Part shown: piece by piece, positions 24,544-32,216 of the stretch
Layout of the letters: each line of letters begins with the position of its first letter
How positions within the stretch are numbered: position 1 is the first letter of the stretch
Origin: a virus
Length of the DNA: 64,000 nucleotides
Strand: one strand, 5' to 3'
Virus record (IMG/VR): IMGVR_UViG_3300047494_000112
Location: 62,001-126,000 of that record
The notes under the pieces: generated by a model
Databases searched by the model: none
What the model saw: only the letters and a program-made list of their open reading frames with translations
What the model was told of the DNA's origin: nothing
Translations under genes and position numbers: made by a program

Positions 24544-24879
24544 ATGAGATTAATTCGTAATACCCGCACCGATGGTTTGTGCAAATACGCAATTATTCGA
24601 TTGGATAAAATTGACTTAAATACGTTTGATGTTCGTAATCCTAGAGATTTGGCAGAGGCTATAGCCTCTGACTTTTCTGTAGTTGAATTTGGCGAGCCAA
24701 ATTCTGAAAACGAATTTTTTGTTATTAAATTAAAAGATAAAAATGCAAGAAAAGCTTTAAATGCCTACGTAGATTGTGCTAGGGCTGGCCCTGACGGTGA
24801 TAGTGAATATGCAAATGACGTGCAAGAATTAGCAAATCGTGCAGGATTTAATCATCCAAATTGTAAGGTACCAGATTAA
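24544..24879 (+). CDS. Hypothetical protein (111 aa)
   Basis: Start follows TAGGAGAA after the tRNA pair. Alternating strands and helices (KYAIIRLDKIDLN.., FFVIKLKDKNARKALNAY) and an acidic C-terminal segment. No family recognised. Confidence 0.72.
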   Translation: MRLIRNTRTDGLCKYAIIRLDKIDLNTFDVRNPRDLAEAIASDFSVVEFGEPNSENEFFVIKLKDKNARKALNAYVDCARAGPDGDSEYANDVQELANRAGFNHPNCKVPD

Positions 24880-24944
24880 TGACAAATAACAAAATAGCCT
24901 TTGATAAACAAGACGCTTGAACCTTTAACTACTGGAGAAGAGAA

Positions 24945-25424
24945 ATGGAAAATACTCCAAATGTTGCTGCATTAAAGCAAGTTATTCGAGTTTTGACTGA
25001 GGTTGAAGCTAAAGGTAAATTATTTGATCTAAATATTTTTGCTTGTGAAAGCGAAGAAGCAAAAGATCATGATTGTGGCACTTCTGCTTGTGCTATTGGC
25101 TGGTGCATGTTCGATGATTGGCATAAAAAGCAAGGTTTTACTTTTGCCAAAGATGAAGGTGAGGATGAATTGTATCCAATCTACAAGTTTGTAGAAGACG
25201 GTGAGGAAGTTAGCCTAGACAGCTGGCAAGCTGTTATAGAGTTTTATAAGATTGAGCAAGTGGATGCTGATAGGTTGTTTACAATCCATGCTTATCAGAT
25301 TATAGATAATAAGGGGTTTATAATTGGACCTAAAGTAAATCCAACACCTGCAATGGTAAGAGAAAAAATTGAAGCTTTCATTGCTCCCTACATTCAGGAC
25401 AAAGGTCTAAATTCTCTACTCTAG
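24945..25424 (+). CDS. Phage protein with CGTSACAIGW motif (159 aa)
   Basis: GGAGAAGAG precedes the ATG. The segment HDCGTSACAIGWCMFD is typical of a group of uncharacterised phage proteins in which C-G-T-x2-C-x2-G is conserved. The rest is acidic and helical. Function unknown. Confidence 0.72.
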   Translation: MENTPNVAALKQVIRVLTEVEAKGKLFDLNIFACESEEAKDHDCGTSACAIGWCMFDDWHKKQGFTFAKDEGEDELYPIYKFVEDGEEVSLDSWQAVIEFYKIEQVDADRLFTIHAYQIIDNKGFIIGPKVNPTPAMVREKIEAFIAPYIQDKGLNSLL

Positions 25425-25431
25425 AATAAAA

Positions 25432-25441
25432 CTGGTAAAGT
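25432..25441 (+). promoter_or_regulatory. CTGGTAAAGT promoter-like motif
   Basis: An exact CTGGTAAAGT lies in the short gap just after a stop codon and about 40 bases before the next ATG, matching the placement of the other copies. Confidence 0.6.
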
Positions 25442-25479
25442 AGTGACGTTAAAACAAACTCAAACCGGAGAAATCAAAA

Positions 25480-26232
25480 ATGAGCAAATTACATGAAATT
25501 TTGGCTGTTGAAGGTGACCTCAAGAAAACCGCAACGGTAGTTCTTGATGAAGCCAAAAATACTTTGGCGAAAAAACCTGACCATTTCTTGAAAACAGCCA
25601 CGGTAACAAAATACTTTGATGAGAATGACATTAAGCTAAACACCGACGAGTATAAAGCTCTTGTCACTACCGTTGGAGATAAATTGGAATACGTTGGCGA
25701 GATGGTTACTCGTTACTATGATGCTTATCTGCAAAAAGAAGCAACAAATCAGCACGCAAAAGCTGACGTGGTAATAGATGGCAATGTTTTTCTCACGGAT
25801 GTTCCGGTAGTTGTTCTCTTAGGTATGGAGACAAAGCTAAAAGAGTTGCGTGACGTGTACGAAGCCATTCCTACACTACGTCCAGGCCCGGTTTGGGAAA
25901 TTGATCCAAATGAAGGCAAGGGTGTGTATCGTGCCAAGCATGATGAAAAGCGTTTCTTGACAAAGAAAACTCGAAAAGCTTTTGTTAAATCTCCGGCAAC
26001 TGACAAGCATCCAGCTCAGGTGGAGACAATTGATGAGGATGTTGCAGTTGCAGAGCGTGTAGTTACAACTTGGTCTAGCATGTTGTCTGTAACTGAAAAG
26101 TCTTTGCTGTTGGATAGGTTGGACAATTTGATCCAGGCTTTCAAGAAAGCACGTCAGCGTGCAAATGAAGCAGAAATTGTGCCTGCAGAAATGGGTAAAA
26201 AGATTTTCACTTACCTACATGCAGGTACCTAA
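25480..26232 (+). CDS. Conserved phage protein of unknown function (250 aa)
   Basis: MSKLHEILAVEGDLKKTA.. with TNQHAKADVVIDG, VPVVVLLGMETKLKELRDVY, IPTLRPGPVW and ATDKHPAQ. This series of motifs belongs to a family I recall from many phages and some bacteria without known function; I do not assign one. It is preceded by its own promoter-like motif and a GGAG site and is the last gene before the RNA locus. Confidence 0.78.
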   Translation: MSKLHEILAVEGDLKKTATVVLDEAKNTLAKKPDHFLKTATVTKYFDENDIKLNTDEYKALVTTVGDKLEYVGEMVTRYYDAYLQKEATNQHAKADVVIDGNVFLTDVPVVVLLGMETKLKELRDVYEAIPTLRPGPVWEIDPNEGKGVYRAKHDEKRFLTKKTRKAFVKSPATDKHPAQVETIDEDVAVAERVVTTWSSMLSVTEKSLLLDRLDNLIQAFKKARQRANEAEIVPAEMGKKIFTYLHAGT

Positions 26233-26240
26233 CAAATAGA

Positions 26241-26285
26241 CATGGTTCCGTCAACTTCACCGTGACGTTGACGTGTTGAGCCATG
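26241..26285 (+). other. Large structured hairpin after the 25.5-26.2 kb gene
   Basis: CATGGTTC pairs with GAGCCATG (one G-T pair), and inside it CGTCAAC pairs with GTTGACG, with a 4-base bulge and an 11-base loop. It begins nine bases after the stop codon and has no T tract, so it is not a normal terminator. It may be a stabilising or processing element of the RNA locus that follows. Confidence 0.55.
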
Positions 26286-26330
26286 CACAAGGGTAAACTA
26301 AGCCTAACGCCTAAATCTCAAAATTATCAT

Positions 26331-26369
26331 AATGATGGCCTGTGTCGAAAGCAGTGAGCCATTATTTTT
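26331..26369 (+). terminator. Probable rho-independent terminator
   Basis: AATGATGGC pairs with GCCATTATT (one G-T pair), and the right arm runs into TTTTT. It could end the transcript of the gene upstream and separate it from the tRNA locus. Confidence 0.5.
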
Positions 26370-26420
26370 GACCCACCAAAATTATTGGACAAGGCTGCAC
26401 TATGTTCTGATAAGCCAAAA

Positions 26421-26504
26421 TACAATCGGGTCGCTGGTTCAAATCCAGCCTCTTCCTCCAAACTTTTATGGAAGAGTAACTCAGTGGTAGAGTACGATTT
26501 TTCA
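26421..26504 (+). tRNA. Circularly permuted tRNA gene (3' half before 5' half)
   Basis: The upstream segment is a tRNA 3' half: AATCG (anticodon 3' strand), GGTC variable loop, T arm GCTGG-TTCAAAT-CCAGC, acceptor CTCTTCC, discriminator T, encoded CCA ending at 26460. Nine bases later a 5' half begins at 26470: acceptor GGAAGAG, TA, D arm ACTC-AGTGGTA-GAGT, A, then anticodon 5' strand CGATT. Joined in natural order, all four stems pair fully (7, 4, 5 and 5 bp). No GGAAGAG occurs upstream and no CTCTTCC downstream. The flanks can pair as well: CTGAT and CTGC upstream with ATCAG and GCAG downstream. The junction falls in the anticodon loop, so the anticodon cannot be read directly (TCA, TCT or TAT are possible). 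U73 is common in tRNA-Gly and tRNA-Cys. Confidence 0.8.
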
Positions 26505-26547
26505 TGATCAGGCAGACAGTAACTGAATACAGCGAATAGATCCAGTA

Positions 26548-26618
26548 TTCATCATGGCCGAATAGTAAGGCAATAGCTTTGTAAGCTATGGATGCGGGTG
26601 CGATTCCCGTTGATGTAA
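26548..26618 (+). tRNA. tRNA-Thr-like (anticodon TGT), no encoded CCA
   Basis: Anticodon stem ATAGC/GCTAT encloses TTTGTAA, giving TGT. D arm GCC/GGC and T arm GCGGG/CCCGT (one G-T pair) are present, with an unusual T loop TGCGATT. Acceptor TTCATCA pairs with TGATGTA with one mismatch, then A; CCA is not encoded, unlike the other tRNAs here. It may be functional or decaying. Confidence 0.75.
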
Positions 26619-26627
26619 ATATACATA

Positions 26628-26655
26628 GGGGTGGTGGAAGGGTATCCACCACCCC
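26628..26655 (+). terminator. Strong hairpin ending the tRNA locus
   Basis: GGGGTGGTGG pairs perfectly with CCACCACCCC around an 8-base loop. The run after it (GCTTGTGTTT) is only partly T rich. A very similar GGTGGTGGG hairpin follows prkA, so it may be a recurrent terminator or processing type in this phage. Confidence 0.65.
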
Positions 26656-26678
26656 GCTTGTGTTTAATGGAGTAAAAA

Positions 26679-26927
26679 ATGAGTCAGCCAAAAACCCCAA
26701 TTAATTCTATACCGCACATGTCTGTTGGTGAGTTATCATTAGTGTTCACTACACTTGGATTATCACCTATTGGTTTAGCTAGAGTTTTGGGTGAAAGACC
26801 AAAGGTTATACTGTCTTGGCTAAAAGGCTCTCCTGTTCCTTTTACGGCAGCCATTTTTATGCGTTTGATGGTACTACATCCTGAAATTCTAGATTGGCGG
26901 AAAGAAGTCGCCTACTACCATTTCTAG
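26679..26927 (+). CDS. Small helix-turn-helix-like protein (82 aa)
   Basis: GGAG precedes the ATG. The core LSLVFTTLGLSPIGLARVLGERPKVILSWLKG in order reads like an Xre-type helix-turn-helix with R-P-K-V-I-L-S-W at the recognition helix. Probably a DNA-binding regulator; the fold is inferred from pattern. Confidence 0.62.
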   Translation: MSQPKTPINSIPHMSVGELSLVFTTLGLSPIGLARVLGERPKVILSWLKGSPVPFTAAIFMRLMVLHPEILDWRKEVAYYHF

Positions 26928-26946
26928 CATAAAAACTCCGCAAGAA

Positions 26947-27105
26947 ATGTATGAGCTCTGGAAGGCTTTGATTGAGTTAGCTCATGGCACAAATAACGAT
27001 AAAGCTTTCATGAAAGCTGTTGCCGAATACATGTATCAATACAAACGACTAGACTACAATCAACAAGGCGAAATTTCACATCTAATAAATGAGAATCGAG
27101 CATGA
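26947..27105 (+). CDS. Hypothetical helical protein (52 aa)
   Basis: MYELWKALIELAHGTNN.. ends with an ATGA overlap with the phosphoesterase start, supporting translation. All helical; no function recognised. Confidence 0.6.
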   Translation: MYELWKALIELAHGTNNDKAFMKAVAEYMYQYKRLDYNQQGEISHLINENRA

Positions 27106-27884
27106 TCAAAATTTGGATAATGTCTGACCTTCATACTGAAATTACTGGACAAGAATTGCCTATCACCGACGTACCTGAATGTGATTATATTGTTATGGCA
27201 GGTGATTTTTCTAGAGCGTCCCTAAACACACTTCGAAATTTGGCAGGATATTTAGGTAACTCTACAGCCGATATTATTTATGTTGCCGGTAATCATGAAC
27301 ACTACAAATCATTCAGGTCTGTACCGGAAGCCATAAAAACTCTTGAGTCAGATTCACGGAATTTCAAATCACTGTATTTTGCTGAAAACAAGACAGTGAC
27401 TTTTTCAGGTATTCGCTTTATCTGTGCTACTTTGTGGACCGACTACAATTTGTACGGTGATCAGAACAATCACATGAATGTTGCCGAGCGTAGTATGAAC
27501 GATTTTAGCTTAATTCAAGGTGAACATTTTCCTTATTTGCGAGCTATAGACTGTATAGATTGGTATCACAAGTCTTATCAGTTTATCAAAGACGAGCTAT
27601 TAAAGTCTTTCGATGGTAAAACTTTAGTAGTCACTCACCATTTGCCTTCAGAAAAATCCATAAATCCTGTGTATGGAAAATCTAGTTTGAATCCTGCCTT
27701 TGCTAGCAATGCAGAAGAGCTAATTGCGTTAGAGCCAGACCTTTGGATTAACGGACATACTCATAGTAGCACCGATTATTATATCGGCAAGACTCGTATC
27801 CTTTGTAATCCACGTGGCTATTTATTTCGTAATGGTGAATACGAGAATAAACAGTGGGATCCTAAACTTGTCGTGGAGATTTAG
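27102..27884 (+). CDS. Calcineurin-like metallophosphoesterase
   Basis: 260 residues with the full metal-ligand set: IMSDLHTE (D-x-H), VMAGDFSR (GD), YVAGNHEHY (GNHE), VVTHHLP (H) and INGHTHSS (GHTH). The family cleaves phosphodiesters or phosphomonoesters, including nucleotides and RNA 2',3'-cyclic phosphates. It lacks the C-terminal capping domain of SbcD/Mre11, so partnership with the Rad50-like ATPase is doubtful. Confidence 0.88.
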   Translation: MIKIWIMSDLHTEITGQELPITDVPECDYIVMAGDFSRASLNTLRNLAGYLGNSTADIIYVAGNHEHYKSFRSVPEAIKTLESDSRNFKSLYFAENKTVTFSGIRFICATLWTDYNLYGDQNNHMNVAERSMNDFSLIQGEHFPYLRAIDCIDWYHKSYQFIKDELLKSFDGKTLVVTHHLPSEKSINPVYGKSSLNPAFASNAEELIALEPDLWINGHTHSSTDYYIGKTRILCNPRGYLFRNGEYENKQWDPKLVVEI

Positions 27885-27885
27885 C

Positions 27886-27960
27886 ATGATTCTAGAAAAG
27901 ACCTATTCAGCTTACAACTGGAAAGAAAAACCTAAACTAGAGTATTGGTGGCCAAAATGA
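27886..27960 (+). CDS. Possible 24-residue microprotein
   Basis: An ATG with GGAG upstream opens MILEKTYSAYNWKEKPKLEY and ends by overlapping the next ATG (ATGA). Fits the packed gene style, but is too short to be sure. Confidence 0.4.
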   Translation: MILEKTYSAYNWKEKPKLEYWWPK

Positions 27961-28727
27961 AAGAACAGATATTAACCTCCTTGTACCACATTCAAAAAGA
28001 AAAGGCTGTTCAAATTCTATTTGCAGTAGAAAGTGGCAGTCGTGCTTGGGGCTTTGCTAGCCCTGATAGCGATTGGGATGTCAGGTTTGTTTATGCTAGG
28101 CCTATTCGAGACTATGTTAGATTAAAGCTGATACCTGACCATTTAGATTATCAAGACAAAGAAAATGACATTGATTGCACAGGTTGGGATATTCGTAAAG
28201 CTTTATCTCTTCTGTTAAATGGCAATCACGCAATTCGTGAATGGATTAGGTCTCCTATTGTATATGTAAATTTTGAAGACAGCATTGCTAAATTTTCAGC
28301 AATTGCTGAGAGAACTCACGTTAAAACTCGTCTAATGTACTCGTATCGACACATTTTGATAAAGTGCATTAGAGATTATTTGGACTTGGCTACCGAACAG
28401 GTAAATTTAAAAAAGTATTTTTACGGTATTAGGTCCACCTTGGTGATGAAATGGCTTGAAAGTAACGAAGGATTTGTTCCTCCGATAGAATTGCATCAAT
28501 TACTAACCGAAGTAGATATTAGTAATGAAGTGTTGCAAGAAATTGAGCATTTGTTGGAGTTGAAGCAAAAGAGTTCTGAGTTAGGCTTAGGTGCAAGACT
28601 AAAGGCAGTAGATGAAATGCTGTTTGAATATTCTGGTAAATTGGGAGAGAACGCTGATCCAAAACACAGCCAGGTTTTATTGGATCAAGTTGATGAGCTA
28701 GTGTACACAATTACTAAGAGAGCATAG
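27957..28727 (+). CDS. YcgL-type (COG3541) nucleotidyltransferase
   Basis: 256 residues. The polymerase-beta-type motif is FAVESGSRAWGFASPDSDWD with D-x-D metal ligands, then VRFVYARP, DIDCTGWDIRKALSLLLNGN and REWIRSPIVY, the pattern of predicted nucleotidyltransferases sometimes linked to bacterial RNA-repair genes. Its substrate is unknown. With RtcB it could belong to an RNA repair set, though the two genes are 15 kb apart. Start is ATG preceded by GGTGG; a GTG four codons earlier is possible. Confidence 0.8.
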   Translation: MKEQILTSLYHIQKEKAVQILFAVESGSRAWGFASPDSDWDVRFVYARPIRDYVRLKLIPDHLDYQDKENDIDCTGWDIRKALSLLLNGNHAIREWIRSPIVYVNFEDSIAKFSAIAERTHVKTRLMYSYRHILIKCIRDYLDLATEQVNLKKYFYGIRSTLVMKWLESNEGFVPPIELHQLLTEVDISNEVLQEIEHLLELKQKSSELGLGARLKAVDEMLFEYSGKLGENADPKHSQVLLDQVDELVYTITKRA

Positions 28728-28735
28728 GTGATAGA

Positions 28736-28963
28736 ATGGACAACTGGCTAATTGCAGTTCTTGCTATTTCTATATTAGCTCTTTCAATAGGAGAGTCTAT
28801 TAATACAGCTAGTGTATCAAGACTTCAAAACGAAATTGACCAGGAAAACAAGCTAGAAACTCTTGTTATTCAATCTTTAAACGATAAAATTAAAATTCAA
28901 AATTCCACAATTGTGGACATGCAAGCTACAATTGCTAGCTTAATTGAACAGCATCAAAAATAA
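28736..28963 (+). CDS. Small membrane-anchored coiled-coil protein (75 aa)
   Basis: N-terminal hydrophobic anchor NWLIAVLAISILALSIG, then a long helix rich in heptad Leu/Ile (SRLQNEIDQENKLETLV..). One span with a coiled-coil domain on one side, in the style of i-spanins, but no lysis genes are nearby. Function unknown. Confidence 0.66.
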   Translation: MDNWLIAVLAISILALSIGESINTASVSRLQNEIDQENKLETLVIQSLNDKIKIQNSTIVDMQATIASLIEQHQK

Positions 28964-28966
28964 ACT

Positions 28967-30583
28967 ATGGCAAAGAGGAAAATGAAATTGACCGTAATTG
29001 AGAAACACAAGGTTGCGATATGGCATGACCATAATCATGATGAGGATTATACAGGATTAAGACTGGCTGTTAAATCTGCTTTTGAAAATGCAATCGCAGC
29101 GGACAAAGTTTTCTTTATGACAGATGCAGATGATTTGTATGGAACATATTTAAAAGCAATACCTGAGGCCGGGCGCAAAGTTCATACCTGTCATGCTTGC
29201 CGTAGATTTATCCAGCAATATGGTGCCTTGGTCCGTGTAAAAGAAGATGGTACCTTGCAATCTGTATTTTGGAATAGTAAGCTAGTGCCTGATTTTTATA
29301 ATGAGATAATTGAACGTCTTCAAAAGAAGGTTGAAAAATCAAAAATCATCAGGCCATTTGTGACTTCAGAAAAAACTTTGGGAACTCCAAAGACAGGCAA
29401 CTGGCATCATTTTGCTGTAGAGATGCCAACTGAGATGGTTTACAAAGGTAAAGTTCTTTCAGCTTTTCAACGTGCAGCTGAAATTAAAGAAAATTATTTA
29501 CAAGTAGAGTCAGCACTAAAGGAGTTCAAAACTCCAATGCTTGATGCTGCTTTATCTTTGTTTACCAGCGAAAGCTTAAATCGCCCTGAAAAGTTTATTG
29601 GTCCGGTCAAATTTTTGCGTGATTTAAAGGACAGACCAAAAGGTAATAAAGGTATCAACCGTTTGTGGAAGGAAGTAGCTATAGCTCCAAATGGTTTTTG
29701 TCATCCTCGTGCGTCTGTTGTAGGCAGCCTGTTGTCTGACTTAGCTGAAGGCAAAGATTTTTTAACTGTTAAGCGTAACTTTGCTTATCAAACAAAATCT
29801 GACAATTATCAGCGAGCAAAGGAAGCACCTTCAGAGGGCAACATTAAAGCTGGAGAAGATATTATCAAGAAGCTAGGTGCTGAAAGATCTCTATATCGTA
29901 GATTTGCTCACATGGGAGATATTTTAAAGTTTACCTGGCAGCCCGCTCAAGAAAAAAGAGCTAAACCCAGCTCAGTATTTGGTGATTTGAAGACACGTAA
30001 GGCTTTAGATACAACTTTATCAGCACCAAAGAGTATAATGACCTGGTACAAATTTTCTAAAGATGTTTTACCTCAAGCACAAAAATTAGAGTTTAAAGCC
30101 CCAAGTCGAGGTAATTACGTTGCGTTGACTACTGCTCTGTATAAAGATGCTCCACCTATCCTTAAATGGGATATGGAAGATAACCGTAATCCTGTTGCCT
30201 TGTATGTTTATACAAACGGATCATATGCTAATGAATGGAGTTTAACAGCTAATGCTTGGGTACAAGTTAAGGCAGTTATTCCTTATCCTACACTTTGGGG
30301 CGACGTGCAATATGATTATCTGGGTAAAGGAGCAATTCTTTTGTTAGAAGGCTGTGTAGATCAAAAAACTCCAAACATGTGCTTGTTCTCTGAAACGCTA
30401 ATAGGTGAATTGTATCCAGCACGTTCTACAATTGAAGCTTTCTCAAATAGCAACTATCTTGCTGGTAAAGACAATGCAGACGCGTGTGGCTATAATTTGA
30501 ATACTTCTGGCTTCATGAATTTAGATGTTCGTGTAACAATTGGTGAAGCTGTCTCAACATATAGAATTGATAGGTGGGACTAA
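28967..30583 (+). CDS. Conserved phage protein of unknown function (538 aa)
   Basis: Segments VFFMTDADDLYGTYLKAIPE, HTCHACRRFIQQYGALVRV and PNGFCHPRASVVGSLLSDL resemble a large family of phage proteins with a conserved C-x2-C-R-R-F-I motif. It has no catalytic signature that I can name. It may bind zinc through H-T-C-H-A-C. It starts immediately after the spanin-like gene. Confidence 0.78.
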   Translation: MAKRKMKLTVIEKHKVAIWHDHNHDEDYTGLRLAVKSAFENAIAADKVFFMTDADDLYGTYLKAIPEAGRKVHTCHACRRFIQQYGALVRVKEDGTLQSVFWNSKLVPDFYNEIIERLQKKVEKSKIIRPFVTSEKTLGTPKTGNWHHFAVEMPTEMVYKGKVLSAFQRAAEIKENYLQVESALKEFKTPMLDAALSLFTSESLNRPEKFIGPVKFLRDLKDRPKGNKGINRLWKEVAIAPNGFCHPRASVVGSLLSDLAEGKDFLTVKRNFAYQTKSDNYQRAKEAPSEGNIKAGEDIIKKLGAERSLYRRFAHMGDILKFTWQPAQEKRAKPSSVFGDLKTRKALDTTLSAPKSIMTWYKFSKDVLPQAQKLEFKAPSRGNYVALTTALYKDAPPILKWDMEDNRNPVALYVYTNGSYANEWSLTANAWVQVKAVIPYPTLWGDVQYDYLGKGAILLLEGCVDQKTPNMCLFSETLIGELYPARSTIEAFSNSNYLAGKDNADACGYNLNTSGFMNLDVRVTIGEAVSTYRIDRWD

Positions 30584-30618
30584 TGATGAACATAGGTAAA
30601 TGGCACAGATAAAAAATC

Positions 30619-30852
30619 ATGAGCCTGAAACAATTTGGTCCGGCTAAAGCTACTATAGTTAGAGTTTGGCAAAATTATAGTAATACAAAAATCTATTCTC
30701 CTTTAAGAAACATTAGATTAGTGAATGAATGCCAAAGAAGCCTTGTGCAGCATTGTCATCACTGTGATAAGCGAAAGCGTTTTTACAAGGGAATTAAAGG
30801 ACGTTGTGAAGACTGTTTTAAAGCTTACATGAGAGAAGTTAGGAAAAGATAA
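30619..30852 (+). CDS. Small zinc-finger protein (77 aa)
   Basis: Contains VQHCHHCDKRKRFYKG and GRCEDCFKAY, two C-x2-C pairs 20 residues apart in a basic context, likely a nucleic-acid-binding zinc ribbon. Confidence 0.7.
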   Translation: MSLKQFGPAKATIVRVWQNYSNTKIYSPLRNIRLVNECQRSLVQHCHHCDKRKRFYKGIKGRCEDCFKAYMREVRKR

Positions 30853-30853
30853 T

Positions 30854-31405
30854 ATGGCTGGTTGGAAGATACTAGAAGGAGTCAAAGGCGCAGCATTGTT
30901 CCATAACGAAAAAGATGGAATAGAGAGGCGCCGATCTCTTCATAGAGATTGGTCAAAACCCGGTGAAATTATAATGATGCCTCATCAGCCTACGACCTTA
31001 GTTTCTATAGGGATGAATCCATCAATTGCAACAGGTGAAATAGATGATCCTACAATCAGAAAAGAATATACCTGGGCTAGGTCTTATGCCTGTTATCAAC
31101 GATACACAAAATTTAATGTGTGCGATATGATTACAAGCCATCCCCTTGATATGCTTGAATGCTCAAATCCTAGCAGCAAAGGAAATCATAAATTTATTTT
31201 AGATTCTTTAAAAAATATGCAATCTGATATCGTTTTATCTTGGGGTATATTGCCGAAAGGTTTAGAATACTTGGCTGAAGATTTGCTTTCTGCTCTAAGA
31301 AAGGCTGGTCACACACTTTATTGTTGGAGAATTAACAAAAACGGTTCTCCTGGTCATCCTAGATTTATTAACCTTCCTGATCTAAAAATTCAAAGGTATT
31401 TCTAA
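30854..31405 (+). CDS. DUF1643-family protein
   Basis: 183 residues with VSIGMNPSIATGEIDDPTIRK, YTKFNVCDMITSHP and IVLSWGILPKGL, matching the DUF1643 arrangement (MLNPS..DDPT..N). The biochemical function of this family is not established. Its stop overlaps the ATG of a membrane microprotein. Confidence 0.8.
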   Translation: MAGWKILEGVKGAALFHNEKDGIERRRSLHRDWSKPGEIIMMPHQPTTLVSIGMNPSIATGEIDDPTIRKEYTWARSYACYQRYTKFNVCDMITSHPLDMLECSNPSSKGNHKFILDSLKNMQSDIVLSWGILPKGLEYLAEDLLSALRKAGHTLYCWRINKNGSPGHPRFINLPDLKIQRYF

Positions 31406-31575
31406 TGAAACATTTACATCACTTTATCCGAGGATTTCTAATTCTTTGTATCTTGGCTTTTTTCGTGGTAATTATTGGAATAATTATTCATTATGCTAAA
31501 GCTTTAGGTTGTTGCGTATTAACAGTGCTAGTCATAAGTTATCTTATAGGCTGGATATTTGAACCAGAAGATTAA
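31405..31575 (+). CDS. Small two-span membrane protein (56 aa)
   Basis: Starts by overlapping the DUF1643 stop. FLILCILAFFVVIIGIII and a second hydrophobic run ending LIGWIFEPED predict two membrane helices, preceded by a His-rich N-terminus (MKHLHHFIRG). Function unknown. Confidence 0.62.
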   Translation: MKHLHHFIRGFLILCILAFFVVIIGIIIHYAKALGCCVLTVLVISYLIGWIFEPED

Positions 31576-31577
31576 AA

Positions 31578-31706
31578 ATGTTTTTATGGTTACTATTAAC
31601 GTATTGCTTTGTTAGCTTGATTAGAAAAATGGACCCTGATCGAGCTGTTTTGTTTTTACCTTTTTATATATTTATCTACATTTGGTTAATGATTCGGTTG
31701 TATTAG
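31578..31706 (+). CDS. Small two-span membrane protein (42 aa)
   Basis: MFLWLLLTYCFVSLIRKMDPDRA then another hydrophobic run ending LMIRLY. Begins two bases after the previous stop. Two predicted membrane helices with a charged turn. Function unknown. Confidence 0.58.
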   Translation: MFLWLLLTYCFVSLIRKMDPDRAVLFLPFYIFIYIWLMIRLY

Positions 31707-31715
31707 GAAATACAG

Positions 31716-32216
31716 ATGAAAAGCTTGCTTGCTACTAAAAAATACCCAAGTTCTTTAATTGAATTTGCTGAAGAGTGTAAAAAAATTATTCATGGATCTT
31801 TTCAATATTTTGCAGCAGATGACTCGACAATTGAATTAGATGCTACAGGCATAAAACAAGCCATTAAAAATGAAGATGAAGATAAAATATTTTCATATTC
31901 AGAAGCTGCATTAATAAAGTGTCAAAGTAAAATTGAAGCAGCTTTAAATGAATTGTTTGAGCCGCCAACATCTGATCTTATCAATAGCTCGCAGGTGTTT
32001 GCTTTATTGTCCATGTTTTTGACAATTTCCTTAAGAGCACAAGATATAGATAAACTTCGAGAGGATATTGCGGAATCTGATATACAAGCGCAAACAAAGC
32101 AAGAAGCTTACCACGCTTTAGTTTTAGGAGTATTAGACACCATTTATAGTTTAGCTATGCCTAAAATAGAAGAAACATCAGATACGGAGATAAAAATTGA
32201 GCGCGTTTTCAATTGA
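31716..32216 (+). CDS. Hypothetical protein (166 aa)
   Basis: All-helical and acidic, with LIEFAEECKKIIHGSFQYF and SMFLTISLRAQDIDKLRED. No motif recognised. Its last codons overlap the TTG start of the HD gene. Confidence 0.7.
   Translation: MKSLLATKKYPSSLIEFAEECKKIIHGSFQYFAADDSTIELDATGIKQAIKNEDEDKIFSYSEAALIKCQSKIEAALNELFEPPTSDLINSSQVFALLSMFLTISLRAQDIDKLREDIAESDIQAQTKQEAYHALVLGVLDTIYSLAMPKIEETSDTEIKIERVFN

Noticed and set aside
26387-26460. Reading the 3' tRNA half as part of a normal tRNA beginning GGACAAG at 26387
   Set aside because: Spacing would suit, but only 5 of 7 acceptor pairs form, no D arm or anticodon stem can be built, and the downstream GGAAGAG segment pairs perfectly in every stem.
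26233-26460. A split tmRNA ending in the TCCTCCA 3' terminus
   Set aside because: No matching GGGG-type 5' end and no tag reading frame with resume codon are seen; the tRNA 5' half next door explains the 3' half better.
27102-27884. SbcD/Mre11 partner of the Rad50-like ATPase
   Set aside because: All phosphoesterase motifs are there but the protein lacks a capping domain, is too short and is far away on the other strand.
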